DNA of 64,000 nucleotides from Laguncularia racemosa (lineage: Eukaryota > Streptophyta > Magnoliopsida > Myrtales > Combretaceae): assembly GCA_037954665.1 (NCBI GenBank), contig JBBMOL010000073.1, positions 124,001 to 188,000 of the forward strand, written 5' to 3'. The translations under genes were made by a program, and so were the position numbers. Below are positions 11,200 through 23,351 of this stretch, one piece after another. The notes under the pieces are model-generated. The model was given only the letters and a program-made list of their open reading frames with translations. It made no database searches and had not been told where the DNA came from. Position 1 is the first letter of the stretch; the number at the start of each line of letters is the position of its first letter.

Positions 11200-12360
11200 G
11201 AGGTGACAATTTTGAAACTCTAACCTAAATGTTATACACTCCTCATCAATCCTCTTCTTCAATTTCCTCTAAGTCCTCAATTTATCTGATTGAATCAAAC
11301 CTCTATACAAAGTCTCGAAAGTGATGGTTTGAGGAAGAAACCCTTTCTCAATCATCTCCACAAATAACCTACAAGCCTCCCTCCACTTCTTTTTCTCACG
11401 TAGCTTAGGGATCAACAGAGTATATGAATCCAAATCTCGGCTAACCCTACTTTTCATCATGTCCTCCCAAATCTCTCTCACAAGCTTCATGTGATCCAAC
11501 TTCACAAACATCTTTATAAGTATGTTGTAAGTTTGGAAAGTAGGAGCACACGTGACTTTGTAATTACTTCCATCATCGATACTATTATAATTTCCCTTCA
11601 TCTTCCTATATAATTTATATGCACTAGCAACCTCTTTCCTTCCCCTATACTCCTTAAAATAAAAAACAAATACACATCGTAGCACATGGACTCACTCTGT
11701 TTCTCACCATCTCCTTCATCAAAACCTCAGCATCACCAATCCTCTCACACAAACAAAGACACTTAATAACTGATATATATGTTGCAAGACTTGGGTAAAT
11801 CCCTCTCTCCCTTCATCTCCCTCAACTTATTGGGACACAAAACTACCTTATGGGCTCTACTATAGACGTGCAAGACAATGGAATAACTCGTGACATCAAG
11901 CTTCCCCTAGTAATGCATTTCATCAAACACCTTATCCACAGCTCTTAAAGTCCTTTCAAACCTCCCATCCGGATGTAAACTCGCTCACCTACATATCCTG
12001 TTCAATAGCACATTATAAATAACAGCATTGGGCTCAATCTTAAGCTCAATCATCTCCTTCAAGAACCACTTTGCCACTTCAACTCTTTTAATCTTACACC
12101 ACCCATAAATCAAACATTATATAATTTAACATCGAGTTTGAAAACCCCACCATTTTTCCTACCATTAAATACTTCACAAGCTAATCTAACATAACCGTAC
12201 TTATAGAGTGTGTTAAGAAGTATCCATATCCTTTATTCATGGGCTCGTACCCTTCTACGAACACCTCGATATCATCAGCGGTCACTACCTTGTCAACTAA
12301 CCTTATCATGGCCTCCTCCTTTAACCCTCCAAGCTATGTTATAGCAACTCGCCTCTAGAC
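11200..12360 (-). pseudogene. Pentatricopeptide-repeat (PPR) protein pseudogene
   Basis: The best piece is an uninterrupted frame at 11269-11685 with PPR-type helical repeats: TFQTYNILIKMFVKLDHMK, then DSYTLLIPKLREKKKW, then TFETLYRGLIQSDKLRT. PPR proteins bind organellar RNA in plastids or mitochondria. Upstream (11690-12360) further PPR-like phrases occur in other frames with many stops, for example SYSIVLHVYSRAHKVV and VIYNVL-like text. After DKLRT a TAG replaces what is probably a Trp codon, and the downstream text RKLKKRIDEE continues the family's C-terminus. The gene is therefore broken by several stops and frameshifts. No start codon or targeting peptide can be assigned. Confidence 0.75.
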
Positions 12361-14001
12361 ACATGATTTACCAAGTCAACACCTCACTCCGTGTATTTTT
12401 ATTTATTTATTATTATTTTTCAATTAATTTACTCTTCCAATTTTCATTTGCCCACTTCATTGATCTGATTCTAGCTCACTTTATAGGGCTACCTATGCAA
12501 GTTTCTAGGCAAATTTTAGAGAGAATGTAGGTCGGTTTTGTGAGTATGGTAGAGAGAGTGTTTCGTTAGCGACCAGAGGAAAGAGGATGAGAAAAAGAAA
12601 GGAAAGAAGAAGGAAGGAAAAGAAAAAGAAGGAAATGACAGCTATTTGACCAATGTGAAATGAAAATCAAGAGAGGAAGACCTTAGGCAGATAAAAATTT
12701 GAGATAAGGATAAGGAGATATTTATTTACGGGTTCATTTAGCATGTGTATTAATATTTTATTAAATTATCTAAATTATGATATTTTTATACAAAAATTTA
12801 CGTGTATACTACATAAAATATTCTAAGTATAAATATATACTCAAAAATTCTATTTAACTATCATAAATCTAACATTTTGATTCTTATTTATTATTTGTTA
12901 TAATTACCCAACGGATCTCATTTCTTTCTTTCTTTTTTTCCATTTTAAAGTCTGTTATTATTTATTATAAAATTTCTATTATATGTAAATTATTAAAATA
13001 GTATCAATATATTATAGTGATTTAATTTTTCATTATTAATTTTTTCAAAATTTTAAAATTGTGAAAACATTATCCTTATTAACTTAACCTAGAAGTACTT
13101 ATTGTTATACTTATTTTTTTTAATTTTAATATAGTTTTTCAAAATTTTTAGAGTGTTACATGACGTTTTGATGTTAGGGACATAGCCGTAAATAATAGTT
13201 ACATTTTATTAAACCCCTCAAGAGATGGTATTAGATTAAGTTCCCAATTGGTTACTTAAAAGCCAATCGCTATTTTTCACTGTTCGATAATATAAGAATT
13301 AATAAGAAGCGTTGGCAGCTGTCAAGAAAATACAATTTGTTTGTAATCGACATATAGAAAAGGACATGACAAAAAGACTAAAAGCTCTGCCTTTGACATA
13401 ACGAATTCCAGTTCATTTATCTAAGTCATGGAAATTGAGGCATTTGAAATTTCTATGTTAAACCATACAAAAGCCTCAAATTATCCAATGGATCCCATAG
13501 CAATGAATTATCATGGGAAAATACTGCATGTACGATATCCATATCTTATCCGGACTTCTGACATAGTGTGATTTGATATTCTAAACCAGCCTTATCCAAC
13601 CAAAAAATTGGGAAATATCTCAAAATCTTTCCCCCTTATTTATTTTAATTTTTTCCTAATGGTGTGCATCTTTCTTTCTTGGGCTTGTTCTCCCATTTTC
13701 AGCTTTTCGTTGATCATTCTTTTTAATAATTAAAACCGCTTTTAAATTACCAAGATGAAGACAGACGTAGCTGCTTTTTTTCTTGATCCAGGGTACACTT
13801 GGACTGGCCAGATCCATTAGATATGTTATGATATTGTAATTTCTTCGATAGTCTTTTGTGGACTTAATCCGGTTTGACACGTCTCTTCATGTCATATTAA
13901 TTCATTACCCTTGACTGATGTACTTGCATTGACCTAGACCTACAGTCAAATTCAGTTATTCTTCTAAGGAAAAAATAAATAAATTTAATATTACATATAT
14001 T

Positions 14002-14032
<31 letters not shown>

Positions 14033-14980
14033 AATTCTTACTAATTGTAGACCTCAAGGACCGTATTAAAGCAATTAGTGGTTATTTTATTGAAGATGGC
14101 GTCACAAATATTTAAAATTAACCTTTCCCAAATTGATGCTGCCTGAAAATCCTTTTTCCTTTTTCATTTTCAAAAATCATATTAATCTTCTTTTCTTTAC
14201 AACGATTAAATTATAATCTACTTGTCGATATCAACACGAATCCAATTTAGTTATGATCAAAATAATTTTTTGCTTTGACAATAAATCGTTTGGGAGATTA
14301 TATGCTGCTGAAAATGCGTGACATTCAGTAATTAGATGGACGATTGTATCCAAAGACTAATTTGTAAATAGGTGAATTAGATGGAGAAATATCTCAAACT
14401 TTGAGTGTTTTTTTTATTTTATGATTGAATTCTAAGGTTGTTATAATATTATATATTCAATTTAATTTTTATTTATTAAATTTATTATCTTATCTATAAT
14501 TATACCATTTGTTAATAGATATGTTTGGAAAATTTGTTATTAGATGAAAAGAAATTACACATTTACTAACATTTACTAAAAAAATTATGAAAAAAAAAAA
14601 GAAAATTTTTCCCTTTTTATAAGATTTAGCATCTTAATATACCTATTTTCTTTATAGTGTACTGACATCCAAAGATTTTTATTAGTATGAGATAGTGTGA
14701 TTAATGTTGCCAATAAAAAAAAAAGTGCAAATTACAAATGTATCATTTTCATATTTGTTTCATTTTTGCATATGCCTTTCATCTTTATAATTAAGGGCTT
14801 ACATGCCTAGATATTTGATAAAAAGTACATTTGAACTCTTATACCATCATTTTATCCTTAATTTTATACATTTTTTTTATTTTAGTGTTTTTTATTATTT
14901 TGTCTAAGGATAAAAGAGTTTTAAAAGCACATTTTTAAAAGATTTGAGAGTTTAAAACTCGATTTCAAAGATAAAAATAT
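12361..14980. other. Intergenic AT-rich DNA
   Basis: No gene is supported. It contains purine-rich GAAAGGAAAGAAGAAGG text (about 12585-12640), an (AT)n microsatellite at about 14005-14030 and long AT-rich stretches. The open frame at 13656-13880 on the minus strand has no family features. Confidence 0.5.
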
Positions 14981-15416
14981 TGAATATGCTATAGGCCCAT
15001 AACAACCTCAAGCCTAAAACCTACCTCCTTTAAGTCAATTAATAAAGGAAAATGTCCAAACTAATTAATACAAATTTGGAAAGTAATCCAATTCCACTAA
15101 AGAACACATCCTACTAAATCTTTCTTATAACAAACAAGGTATCTTCAAAAAAAAATTTACTTGTAAAACAATATAGCATTACACAAACAATATAAATAGG
15201 AGGTCCCTCTAATTAGATAATCCATCTAATACTCTTCACAAACTTTGATTGCCATACCCTCACATTCTTTCTTTGACTTGAACATTGAAGTCCAAGCGTC
15301 GAAGACACTACTAACGCCCTAATAGCCTACATTTGTTTATCTTGCAAATTAAAATTCATGAGTTCAAATGCTTAAGCCAGCTCAAGATTAATTTGAGGCA
15401 AGTAAAGCAATCAACA
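14981..15416 (+). repeat. Candidate 5' LTR of a Tat-type gypsy element
   Basis: A TATA box (TATAAATAGG, 15191-15200) is followed by a short leader, and the segment ends CAACA three bases before a primer-site-like sequence. The left end at TGAATATG (14981) is chosen only because an LTR should begin with TG. No partner LTR is in the window because the 3' end of the element is missing. Confidence 0.4.
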
Positions 15417-15418
15417 AT

Positions 15419-15430
15419 TGGCACCCATTA
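15419..15430 (+). other. Degenerate primer binding site of the Tat-type element
   Basis: ATTGGCACCCAT resembles the ATTGGCGCCCA-type sequence found directly after the 5' LTR in many plant Tat-lineage elements. It sits at the correct spot before gag-like text. Confidence 0.45.
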
Positions 15431-18400
15431 TCTCTAGGTCGATAGCAACTTATGGTTGGCACAAGATCAAGATAAAGTTCTAACAAGAATATCCCTGATT
15501 ACCACAATCCTCCAACTAACGAAACCAACCACCCTTCGATGCCACCAGCACCATTAAACATGTAACAAGGAATTAAGGAAGGGTTGCGCAACTCAAGAGA
15601 CAACTAGCCAATTTGGTGGTTGAAAATCATCATTTGTAAGGGCAAGTTAATGAAATCAATGAATACTCCCAACATCATTCTCAACCCCATAATGAGCAAT
15701 AGGGTGATAGTGTTTCGCAACATAACAAGAATGCGCCACAAAACCCAAATAAAGCTCCTAATCCAGGAGGTAACTAGAACAACAACAAGAATGATAACTC
15801 TAAAGCGCAGTTAACAAGATCCTTGGCTGATCAAATGATAGAAAATATAATCAAGTGTCTCAAAGAACTCAAAGATACAAGGAAACCCAAGCCATGGGAT
15901 ATGTTCACAATAGGAGACTCTCCCTTCATGCAAGAAATCTAAGATAAGCAACTTCTAACCCACATTCAAATACCTTAATTGGAGTTTTATAATGAGACCA
16001 CCATTCCCTCTAAGCATCTGAGCTATTACACGACTCAAATGAGCCTCCTTGGTGTTTCTGATACCACAGCTTGTAAGGCCTTTCTAGGAACACTCAAGAA
16101 AGCTATTCACATATCGTTTCAAGGCCTCAAGCTTAATTCTATTCCTAGTTTTTGAGAAATCACCATGCAATTTTATTAGCACTTCCTAATGAGCAAAATG
16201 CCTAAACAAGATTTCTTGTCTCTCAACCTCATGAGATAGAAGCAAGACAAGACACTTAGAGATTACATCACCAAGTTTAGCCGAGCAATGCTCAAAATGC
16301 CCAATGTCAATATAAGTGTCTCCTTAAATGCAATAGTTAATGGTGTGAAAGACAATTCCCAATTCTTCTACTCCTTCATCCTACACAAGCCCAAAGATTT
16401 TAAGGAATTTTAGGAAGATACGTTATTAGCAAGGCAATGAGCTAAGCAAGAGTCATCTAACGAAAAGAAGAACCATAAGGACTTACCTTTTGCAAAAGAT
16501 AAACTCGGCTTTGTTGTAGACAATAATGAGTCTACTCAAAATGGTAATAGTAGCAAAAATCGTGTCATCCCTTTATACAAGTAGCACACCCCTTGAATAA
16601 GCCTAAAGTTGATATCTTTATAGAGATACTAGTTCAAGATATTATCACTTGGCTTGATAAGATGAGGAATAACCCTTCAAGAAGAAACTCCGACAAATAC
16701 TGTGATTTTCATCGTGATAGCGATTATGCAATTGACAATTTCACTAACTTAAAGAATGCCTTTGAAGATCTTATTTGGCAAGGCTTTATGCAAGAATACA
16801 TTATAGGATTTGAACGACCTGCACAGCAAGTTCACCCTAAGGAAGGTGGAACACATGAAGAGTTAAATGCTTATCCTACCAAAGGAATGATCAACATAAT
16901 AGTGGAAGGCCTAATGGCTAAAGAGCAATCCATCTCTTGAAGTAAAGCCTATGCTTGATCAAGAAATTATCATAATGTACTCAGTACTCAATCAAAGTGA
17001 CCAAAAGTCAACATTACAATCACCTTTTCAAATGAGCACCTGAAGGTATCATGTTCACCCATGATGATGCTCTTGTGATCCAAACTCGCATTACTAATTT
17101 TGATGTCCACAAAATACTAGTCAACAATGGTAATTCAGTAGAAAAATCTACAAGAAGGCGTATAACCAAATAAATAACTAGGCTGAAGAAAAGCTAAAAT
17201 CTTATGACAATGAGCTCTTTAGTTTCAACAACTAGCATATCAAGCTATAAGGAATCATAACTCTTCCTATGGAGCTCAAACACTATCTTCCCATGACTCA
17301 AATCTTAGTCAATTTCCTCATCATCAATGTTTGGTCTCTATATAACATCATTTTAAGATGACCATCACAAAACATAATAGGAATGATAACCTCTAAAAAA
17401 CACATTAAGGCTAAATTCATTACTTCTACAAGAGTTAGTGTTTGTAACGGCAATCAACAAGCATCCTAGAGTTTGTATTTTCAGGCCCTCTCCTAATGAG
17501 AGTTCCTCATAATAGACTCTACACCCAAGAAAAACTAGGATTGAGTAGACAATTGGCTAAAGAAATAGAGGAAATTGAGATTGGCAACTCACCATAACAA
17601 ACTACAAAAGTAGGAACAACGGTCCCAACCAAGCTACGCCAACAATTGATTGCCTTTCTCTAAGCCAACATAGATGTTCTTATATGGTCACCATTTGATA
17701 TGCCTAGAATTCCACTAGAGGTGATGACACATAAGTTAGACATTAAGCCCATTACAAAGGTTTTCATATAAAAGAAAAAGCACTTTGCACTTAAACATTA
17801 AGTCGCCATCAAAGAAGAAGTTGAAAAGCTCCTAAAGGCTCAATTTATACAAGAGGCTTATCCTCTAGCTAGCCAACTATGTCTTAATGAAGAAGTCCAA
17901 TGGGAAGTGGTGTATGTGCATCAATTATACTAACCTCAACAAAGCCTACCTAAAAGACTGCTTTCCTCTTCCTTAAATTGATCAACTAGTCAACCTGCCT
18001 CAGGCAACACATTACTTAAATTTATGAATGCATTTTCAAGACATAATTAGATTCAAATGTATGACCTCAATCAGGTCTACACCTCCTTCGTCACCAACAT
18101 CGAAACATACTACCATAATATTATGTCTTTCGAACTAAAAAATGTTGGGGTAACATATCAAAGGTTAATGATGAAGATGTTTATCCACCAAATTGGCTAT
18201 AACATAGAAGTGTATGTCAATGACATGATTGTAAAAAGCAAGGAACCCCAATAACACCTTACAAATTTAGAAGAAACTTTTCAAACACTTCATCAACACA
18301 ATATGAAGCTGAACCCTCAGAAGTGCATATTTGGTGCAACATCCGGGAAATTTCTTGTCTATATGGTCACCTTATGAGAAATAGAAGCCAACTTTGATAA

Positions 18401-19880
18401 GATTAGGGCAATACTAGATGTGCAACCCTTACGATGGTCAAAGAAGTTCAAAGATTAGTAGGGCAAATTGTCACACTTAATTGATTTGTTTCTAAGTCAG
18501 TGAAGTGTGCTCCCTTCTTCAAGGTCTTAAAGAACCCATTTGATTTTTAGTAGAGAAATGAATGCAAAGCAGCATTTGACAATTTGAAGCACTTCCTCGT
18601 AACTCCACAAGTGTTGTCAAAACCAATAATAGGAGAAGAGCTTTATCTCTACATCTCCATCAATGGTTATGCTCTCTCCTTGGTACTTATCTAAGGTAAT
18701 GGGCAAGAGCATTGACCTATTTATTATGTGAGGTACATCTTACAATGCCCAAAAGTTAGATATTTTATGATAAAGAATTTACTCTAACAGTGGTCATCTC
18801 TAGAAGGAAATTGTGCCCTTACTTTGAAGCTCATTCAGTAGTGTTTCTCACTAATTAGCCTTAAAGGAAAATCCTCCAAAAGCCTAATGCATCAAGAAGG
18901 ATAGTCTACTATACCTTGAAGCTCAACAAATACAGCGTCCAATATAAACCACACGAGGTTATGAAGGCACAAGTATTAGGAGATTTTATAGTAAGTCAAT
19001 AATAGAAGATGAAATGCCCACCTAGCTCTCTGAGAAGCCTACTTGGACTCTTCTTATAGGTAGCTCATCCACCCAAGGGGAAAGTGGAGCAAAGCTCGTA
19101 TTTTGTGGTCTACACAGTGTTGAAGTTCAATATACTTTAAATTTTAAGTTTCCAGCCAGTATAACAAGGCAAAGTACAAAGCTTTCATTACCAAACTAAA
19201 AATGATCAAGGGAATTAGTGTGGAAAAAGTTGAGATTTTTTTAGATTCACAGCTTATAGTCCAATAGGTTAACAAAGAGTATATGGTCAAAGATGAGGGG
19301 ATGACCAAGTATCTTGAGGTCATTAGATCACCATGTTCTAACTTTTCATCATAGAGCATTACAAAGATTCCCCAGGCACACAATACTAAAGTGAATGGAC
19401 TATCAAATTAGCCTCAACATACCCTTTTCAACTTAGACAAGAAGGTATTTGTGGAATTTCTCCCTAAGAAGAGCCCTAACAAGTCTCATTAAGAATACCT
19501 TACTAATGAGACCTAAACTCCTAAGGAACCGTGTTGGATGGACCTCATCATCGCTTACCTGACAAATGGCACTGTCCTCAAAGAAAGGAAAAATTAAAGG
19601 CTTTAAGACAAAAAACAACCCAGTACATGCTCCTTGATGGACAACTTTATAGAAGGCCATATAGTTTGCCTCTTCTCAAATGTCTCTGACCCTTGAAGTC
19701 TAAGCACCTACTTATCGAGCTCTGTGCCAAAGTATGTAGCAATCACATCATGGATCATGCCTTAGCCATTAAGGCACGATGAGTTGAATATCACTAGCCC
19801 ACCATAAATAGAGATGCCAAGGCAATCTTACAACAATACGATAAATGTCAAAAGCACAACTTATTCGATAGTGTTGAGTC
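15430..19880 (+). pseudogene. Decayed Tat-type Ty3/gypsy gag-pol with second RNase H
   Basis: The order of recognisable pieces matches the Tat lineage. Gag text spans about 15.9-16.4 kb (AFLGTLKKAIHISFQGLKL; LRDYITKFSRA). A gag segment with KYCDFHRDSDYAIDNFTNLK lies at 16680-16760. Reverse transcriptase text at about 17.8-18.4 kb includes YNIEVYVNDMIVKSKE, where the catalytic Y-x-D-D has become YVND, and NMKLNPQKCIFG. Next come the RNase H region, a second Tat-specific RNase H (about 19040-19350; SSTQGESGAKLVF, FLDSQLIV) and the start of the integrase zinc-binding region (about 19720-19870; LQQYDKCQKHNLF). Integrase stops there. Stops are frequent throughout, so no protein is made. Confidence 0.75.
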
Positions 19881-19977
19881 TAATTTTTGAACTTCCCATT
19901 CCTAATTCGATCTATACTAGACCCTATGCTCATCTAATGTAGATCCTCGACTTGAATTACGAATTTCATTTAGTTTT

Positions 19978-19987
19978 GGAATCGCCA
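19978..19987 (-). other. Primer-binding-site-like sequence (Tat type)
   Basis: The minus strand reads TGGCGATTCC, one change from TGGCGACTCC, which I recall as the sequence following the 5' LTR in many plant Ogre/Tat elements. It lies about six bases after the CA end of the adjoining LTR. Confidence 0.5.
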
Positions 19988-19993
19988 CCCAAC

Positions 19994-21934
19994 TGTTGTT
20001 AGGAAAGATTGAATTAAGACTAATGGAGCGGATTAGTCCTAATTTGGAGCACTAGTCGTCATGATTTCCTCTTCTCGTTTTTGTGAAGAGGGAAAAGGGA
20101 AAACTAGATATTCTAAGTTCGAAGTCTAACCTATTAAAACCTTACGGTTACCAACTAATCTCCTAAAATTTTTTATTTTATTTTTTTTTTATTGTGTTTT
20201 TGAGTGAATTATTCTAAGAAAATGAATTTTTTATTCTTTTTAAGAGTTGCCCCAAATGGGTGCCTACGTACCTGCTATTCAGGATCAAACAAGCCATAGT
20301 TCGCTTTTCTTGAAAAAAAACTTTAAGTGGGTTTGTGAATTGTAATTATGAAATCTCTTTTGATTTATGTTTTTACTATTTTAGGATTTTGTTAAAAAAA
20401 ATTAAGCCTAAGCTTAATAATTTGATTTTTTGAAAATAATAATTTTATGAAAAACACTAATTTTGGATTTATTTAAGAAAATGATTTTTCTAAGTGATAA
20501 AATTTCATTTTTTTTTCTATTTTTCAACTCATTTCTACTATTATAAATTTTTATTGATTTTTTTATTACTTTTTTATAATTTTTATAAATTTTTAATTAT
20601 TTATAATTTTTATTTTTATTGAAAAATTTTCTCCTAGATTTTTATCTGTCCTGTTTTTAAAATCTAAATTATTATTATTATTTTTCTAATATTTTTATTA
20701 TTTTCTTTATAAATTTTCACATTTTTATTATTTGTCATTATAATTATTATTCTTATTTTTATTATTCATACTAAATCAAATCCTAAAAAAAAAATAATAA
20801 TCTAATTTCTAACATTTTTCTATTTTTTTCGAATTGTAAATAACAAATAAGTAAATAAATAAAATAAATAAATAAAATAAAATAAATACAAAAATTTGAA
20901 AAATCCGACTTACCTGGATCTGGGTCGGTGTGCGGGTCGGGTCAGATCGGGTCGAAGTGGGTCAAGTCGGGTCGATTGGATGCGATGACTGGGAGTGCTC
21001 ATTGACGGCGTTCCGGCGGCCTTTTGCAGCGGTTGAGGTGTTGATTCCTAGGTTCTTGGGGGTGAGGAACACAACTATAGCGGTGGTTTGCTTCAGAAAC
21101 GTCTCCTGGTGGCTGCCCAACACTTGATCGATGGTCGCGGTTTTGAACAACTTCGACGAGCTTCGATTCTCTCCTTTTCCTCTCTTTCTCTCACTTTTGA
21201 TCTGTGATTTTGCTTCTCCACTTCATCCTCTATTTATAGGCATTAGAAATCGAGCTGGATAAGCTCAGATTTCCACCGATTGAAGCAAATCGGATTTGCG
21301 ATTAAAAAACCAACTCCAATTCGTGTAAATCCATCAATTTGTTGAGATTTGATTCCAATTAGATGATGTTTATCGTATTTCCGTTGAAGATCTGTTGGAT
21401 TTGTGCAAAAAATCGAATCAAAACGGCCAAAATTCGGATTTTTCTCCTCGCCGACGATCTCGGATCGAGGTTGAAGACGATCACGTGCCCGGCACGTGCG
21501 TTCGCTCTAGCCAATCAGATGTTGCCACGTGTCCCAAGTAAAGAAAAATTCACAAAACGCGGATTCTGCTTCCCCCGCATTTCGAACCCCTTACCTCGCA
21601 CCCGTCCGCACGCACCTGACCATGGTTCAGACCAGCTGAGCTAGCCCATTTTTGCAATTTTATTTATTTCACAAATTGCATTTATGCAATGCGATTTTTT
21701 TATTTTTTTGTATTTTTTGAAATTTCAAAAATTTGTAAAAATCATTTAACCCTTATTATTGCCATTTCTAAAATTATTTTTCCAAAATTGATATATTTTC
21801 CTATTTATTTTTATTTTTTGAACATTTCTCCTATTTTTGCTAAATTAGAGAAAAATATGGAAAAATTGGGAAATTTTGAAAATTACTTATTATTGATTAT
21901 TATTGATCCTTATGGCAAAAATGGGGTGTTTACA
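19994..21934 (-). repeat. Full LTR of the minus-strand Tat-like element
   Basis: It starts TGTAAACACC (minus strand, 21934) next to the polypurine tract and ends in CA near 19994. It contains a tRNA-like promoter (21575-21648), a TATA box (TATAAATA, 21238-21231) with a GA-rich leader, a GC-rich block at 20.91-21.1 kb, an AT-rich block at 20.3-20.9 kb and GCAGGTACGTAGGCACCC at about 20257-20274, a motif I recall from plant LTR repeats. The open frames at 20930-21150, 21363-21644 and 21689-21970 lie inside it and are not genes. Confidence 0.65.
21575..21648 (-). other. tRNA-like Pol III promoter (A and B boxes) in the LTR, copy 1
   Basis: On the minus strand TAGCTCAGCTGG (21643-21632) fits the A-box consensus TRGYNNARNNGG, and GGTTCGAAATGC (21589-21578) fits the B-box core GTTCRANNC. 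The spacing of about 42 bases between boxes is close to that in tRNA genes. The stems do not fold into a convincing cloverleaf, so this is a tRNA-derived promoter or old SINE head, not a functional tRNA. Confidence 0.55.
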
Positions 21935-21947
21935 GCTGCTCCTCTTT
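21935..21947 (-). other. Polypurine tract of the Tat-like element
   Basis: The minus strand reads AAAGAGGAGCAGC immediately before the TGTAAACACC start of the LTR. This is where the plus-strand primer of an LTR retrotransposon lies. Confidence 0.65.
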
Positions 21948-22341
21948 GTAGTAAAGTTTGGAAAACTTAACTACAAAGATAAGAAAGACGCCATTTTTGG
22001 CCTCTTGGTTGAATGGATAACGCCTTAGTTTGGCTGGTTATTTGGAATTTGGTTTTTGGTAAGAAGATGTTCCATGAGCTAATAATCCCACGAGTCTTTT
22101 ATGATGATTGGTATTGCTTAGGAAATGGTCCTAACAATCTAGAGTAATGTATCTTCCCAAAATGTGCTTTATGGGCTGACTAATTGGCGATAGGAAATAC
22201 CTCAAACATTGTTTAGGAGTGCAAAATAGCTGATGATAGGAAACATCTTATCAGACTAGCAACCTTGAAGAGAAGATTATCTTGGGAAGCACTCTTATGA
22301 GCTGGCCAGCTGTTAACAGAAGCGTCTGACTAGACTAGCTG

Positions 22342-23351
22342 TTACCTGGATCCGGGTCGGTGCGCGGGTCGGGTCGGTCGGGTCGGATCGGTCGGACATG
22401 ACGGCGGAGAGGGCTCGTTCACGGCGTTCCGGCGGTCTTTTGCAACGGGTGAGGTGTGGAATCCTGGCTTCTTAACGGTGCTGAATCCAATGGTGGCGGT
22501 GGTTTGCTCTCATATCGTCTCTTGGTGGTGGTTCAACTTCGGTCGGTGATCGCGATTTTGGGCTTCCTCCGATGCTCTCCGATTTGCTCTCTTTTCTCAC
22601 TTTCTCTCAATTTTGATCCGTGATTTGGCTTCCTCTACTCCTCCTCTATTTATAGGCATTCAAAATCGAGCTGGATAAGCTCGGATTTCCACCAATCGAA
22701 GCAAATCGGATCGACGGTTAAAAAAAACAACTCCAATTTGTGTAAATCCATCAATTTGTTGCGATTTGATTCCAATTAGATAATGTTTATCTTATTTCTA
22801 TTGAAGATCTGTTAGATTTGAGCAAAAAATCGAATCGAAACGGCCAAAATGCGAATTTTTTCTTCCGTTGCCGATCTCGGGCCCGAGGTAGAAGACGATC
22901 ACGCGCCCGACGCGTGCGTTTCCTCCAGCCGATCGGATGCTGCCACGTGTCCTGGATAAGTAAGAAAAATGCGAAACGCGGAAACTGCTTCCCCCGCGAT
23001 TCGAACCTGCGACCGAGCCCCCCTGCGCGCGCCTTAACTCGTGGTCCGGACCAGCTGGGCTAGCCCACTTTCCTGATTTTTCTAATTTCCAAATTGCATA
23101 TGTGAAATGCGATTTTTTTATTTTTTTGTATTTTTTGAAATTTCAAAAATTTGTAAAAATTATTTATTATTTATTATTGCCATTTCTGAAATCATTTTTC
23201 AAATTTTATGTGTTTTCATATTTATTTTTATTTTTTGAATATTTTTATTATTTATGCTAAATTAAAGAAAAATTGAAGAAAATTGGAAAAAATTAAAAAT
23301 TGATTATCATTGATTATTATTTATTCCTAAGGCAAAAATGTGGTGTTTACA
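22342..23351 (-). repeat. Truncated second LTR copy of the Tat-like element
   Basis: It is collinear with 20911-21934: same TGTAAACACC start, tRNA-like box pair, TATA box (22654-22647) and ending ATCCAGGTAA. It stops where the AT-rich third of the full LTR would begin. The frames at 22818-23063 and 23300-23485 belong to it. Confidence 0.8.
22993..23067 (-). other. tRNA-like Pol III promoter in the LTR, copy 2
   Basis: On the minus strand the A box is TAGCCCAGCTGG (23062-23051) and the B box is GGTTCGAATC (23007-22998). Both boxes are kept although the sequence between them differs strongly from copy 1. Confidence 0.55.

Larger units (their letters stand above)
19885..23351 (-). mobile_element. 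Rearranged Tat-like LTR element: LTR fragment, 3' internal end, full LTR, 5' internal start
   Basis: Read right to left there is a 1010-bp LTR front part (23351-22342). Next come about 400 bp of interior (22341-21935) ending in a polypurine tract, then a complete LTR of about 1.94 kb (21934 to about 19994). A primer-site-like sequence (19987-19978) and about 100 bp of leader follow. The leader ends where the plus-strand Tat relic begins. A primer site directly after an LTR that also has a polypurine tract before it means the LTR lay between two element bodies, so this is a recombined tandem with deletions. Confidence 0.65.

Noticed and set aside
20930..23063. Several 60-95-codon frames with Arg-rich text
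   Set aside because: They lie inside the duplicated LTRs of the Tat-like element, are not conserved between the two copies as protein, and overlap the tRNA-like promoter.
21575..23067. Functional tRNA genes
   Set aside because: The box pairs fit, but acceptor, D and T stems do not pair well in either copy, so a true tRNA is not supported.
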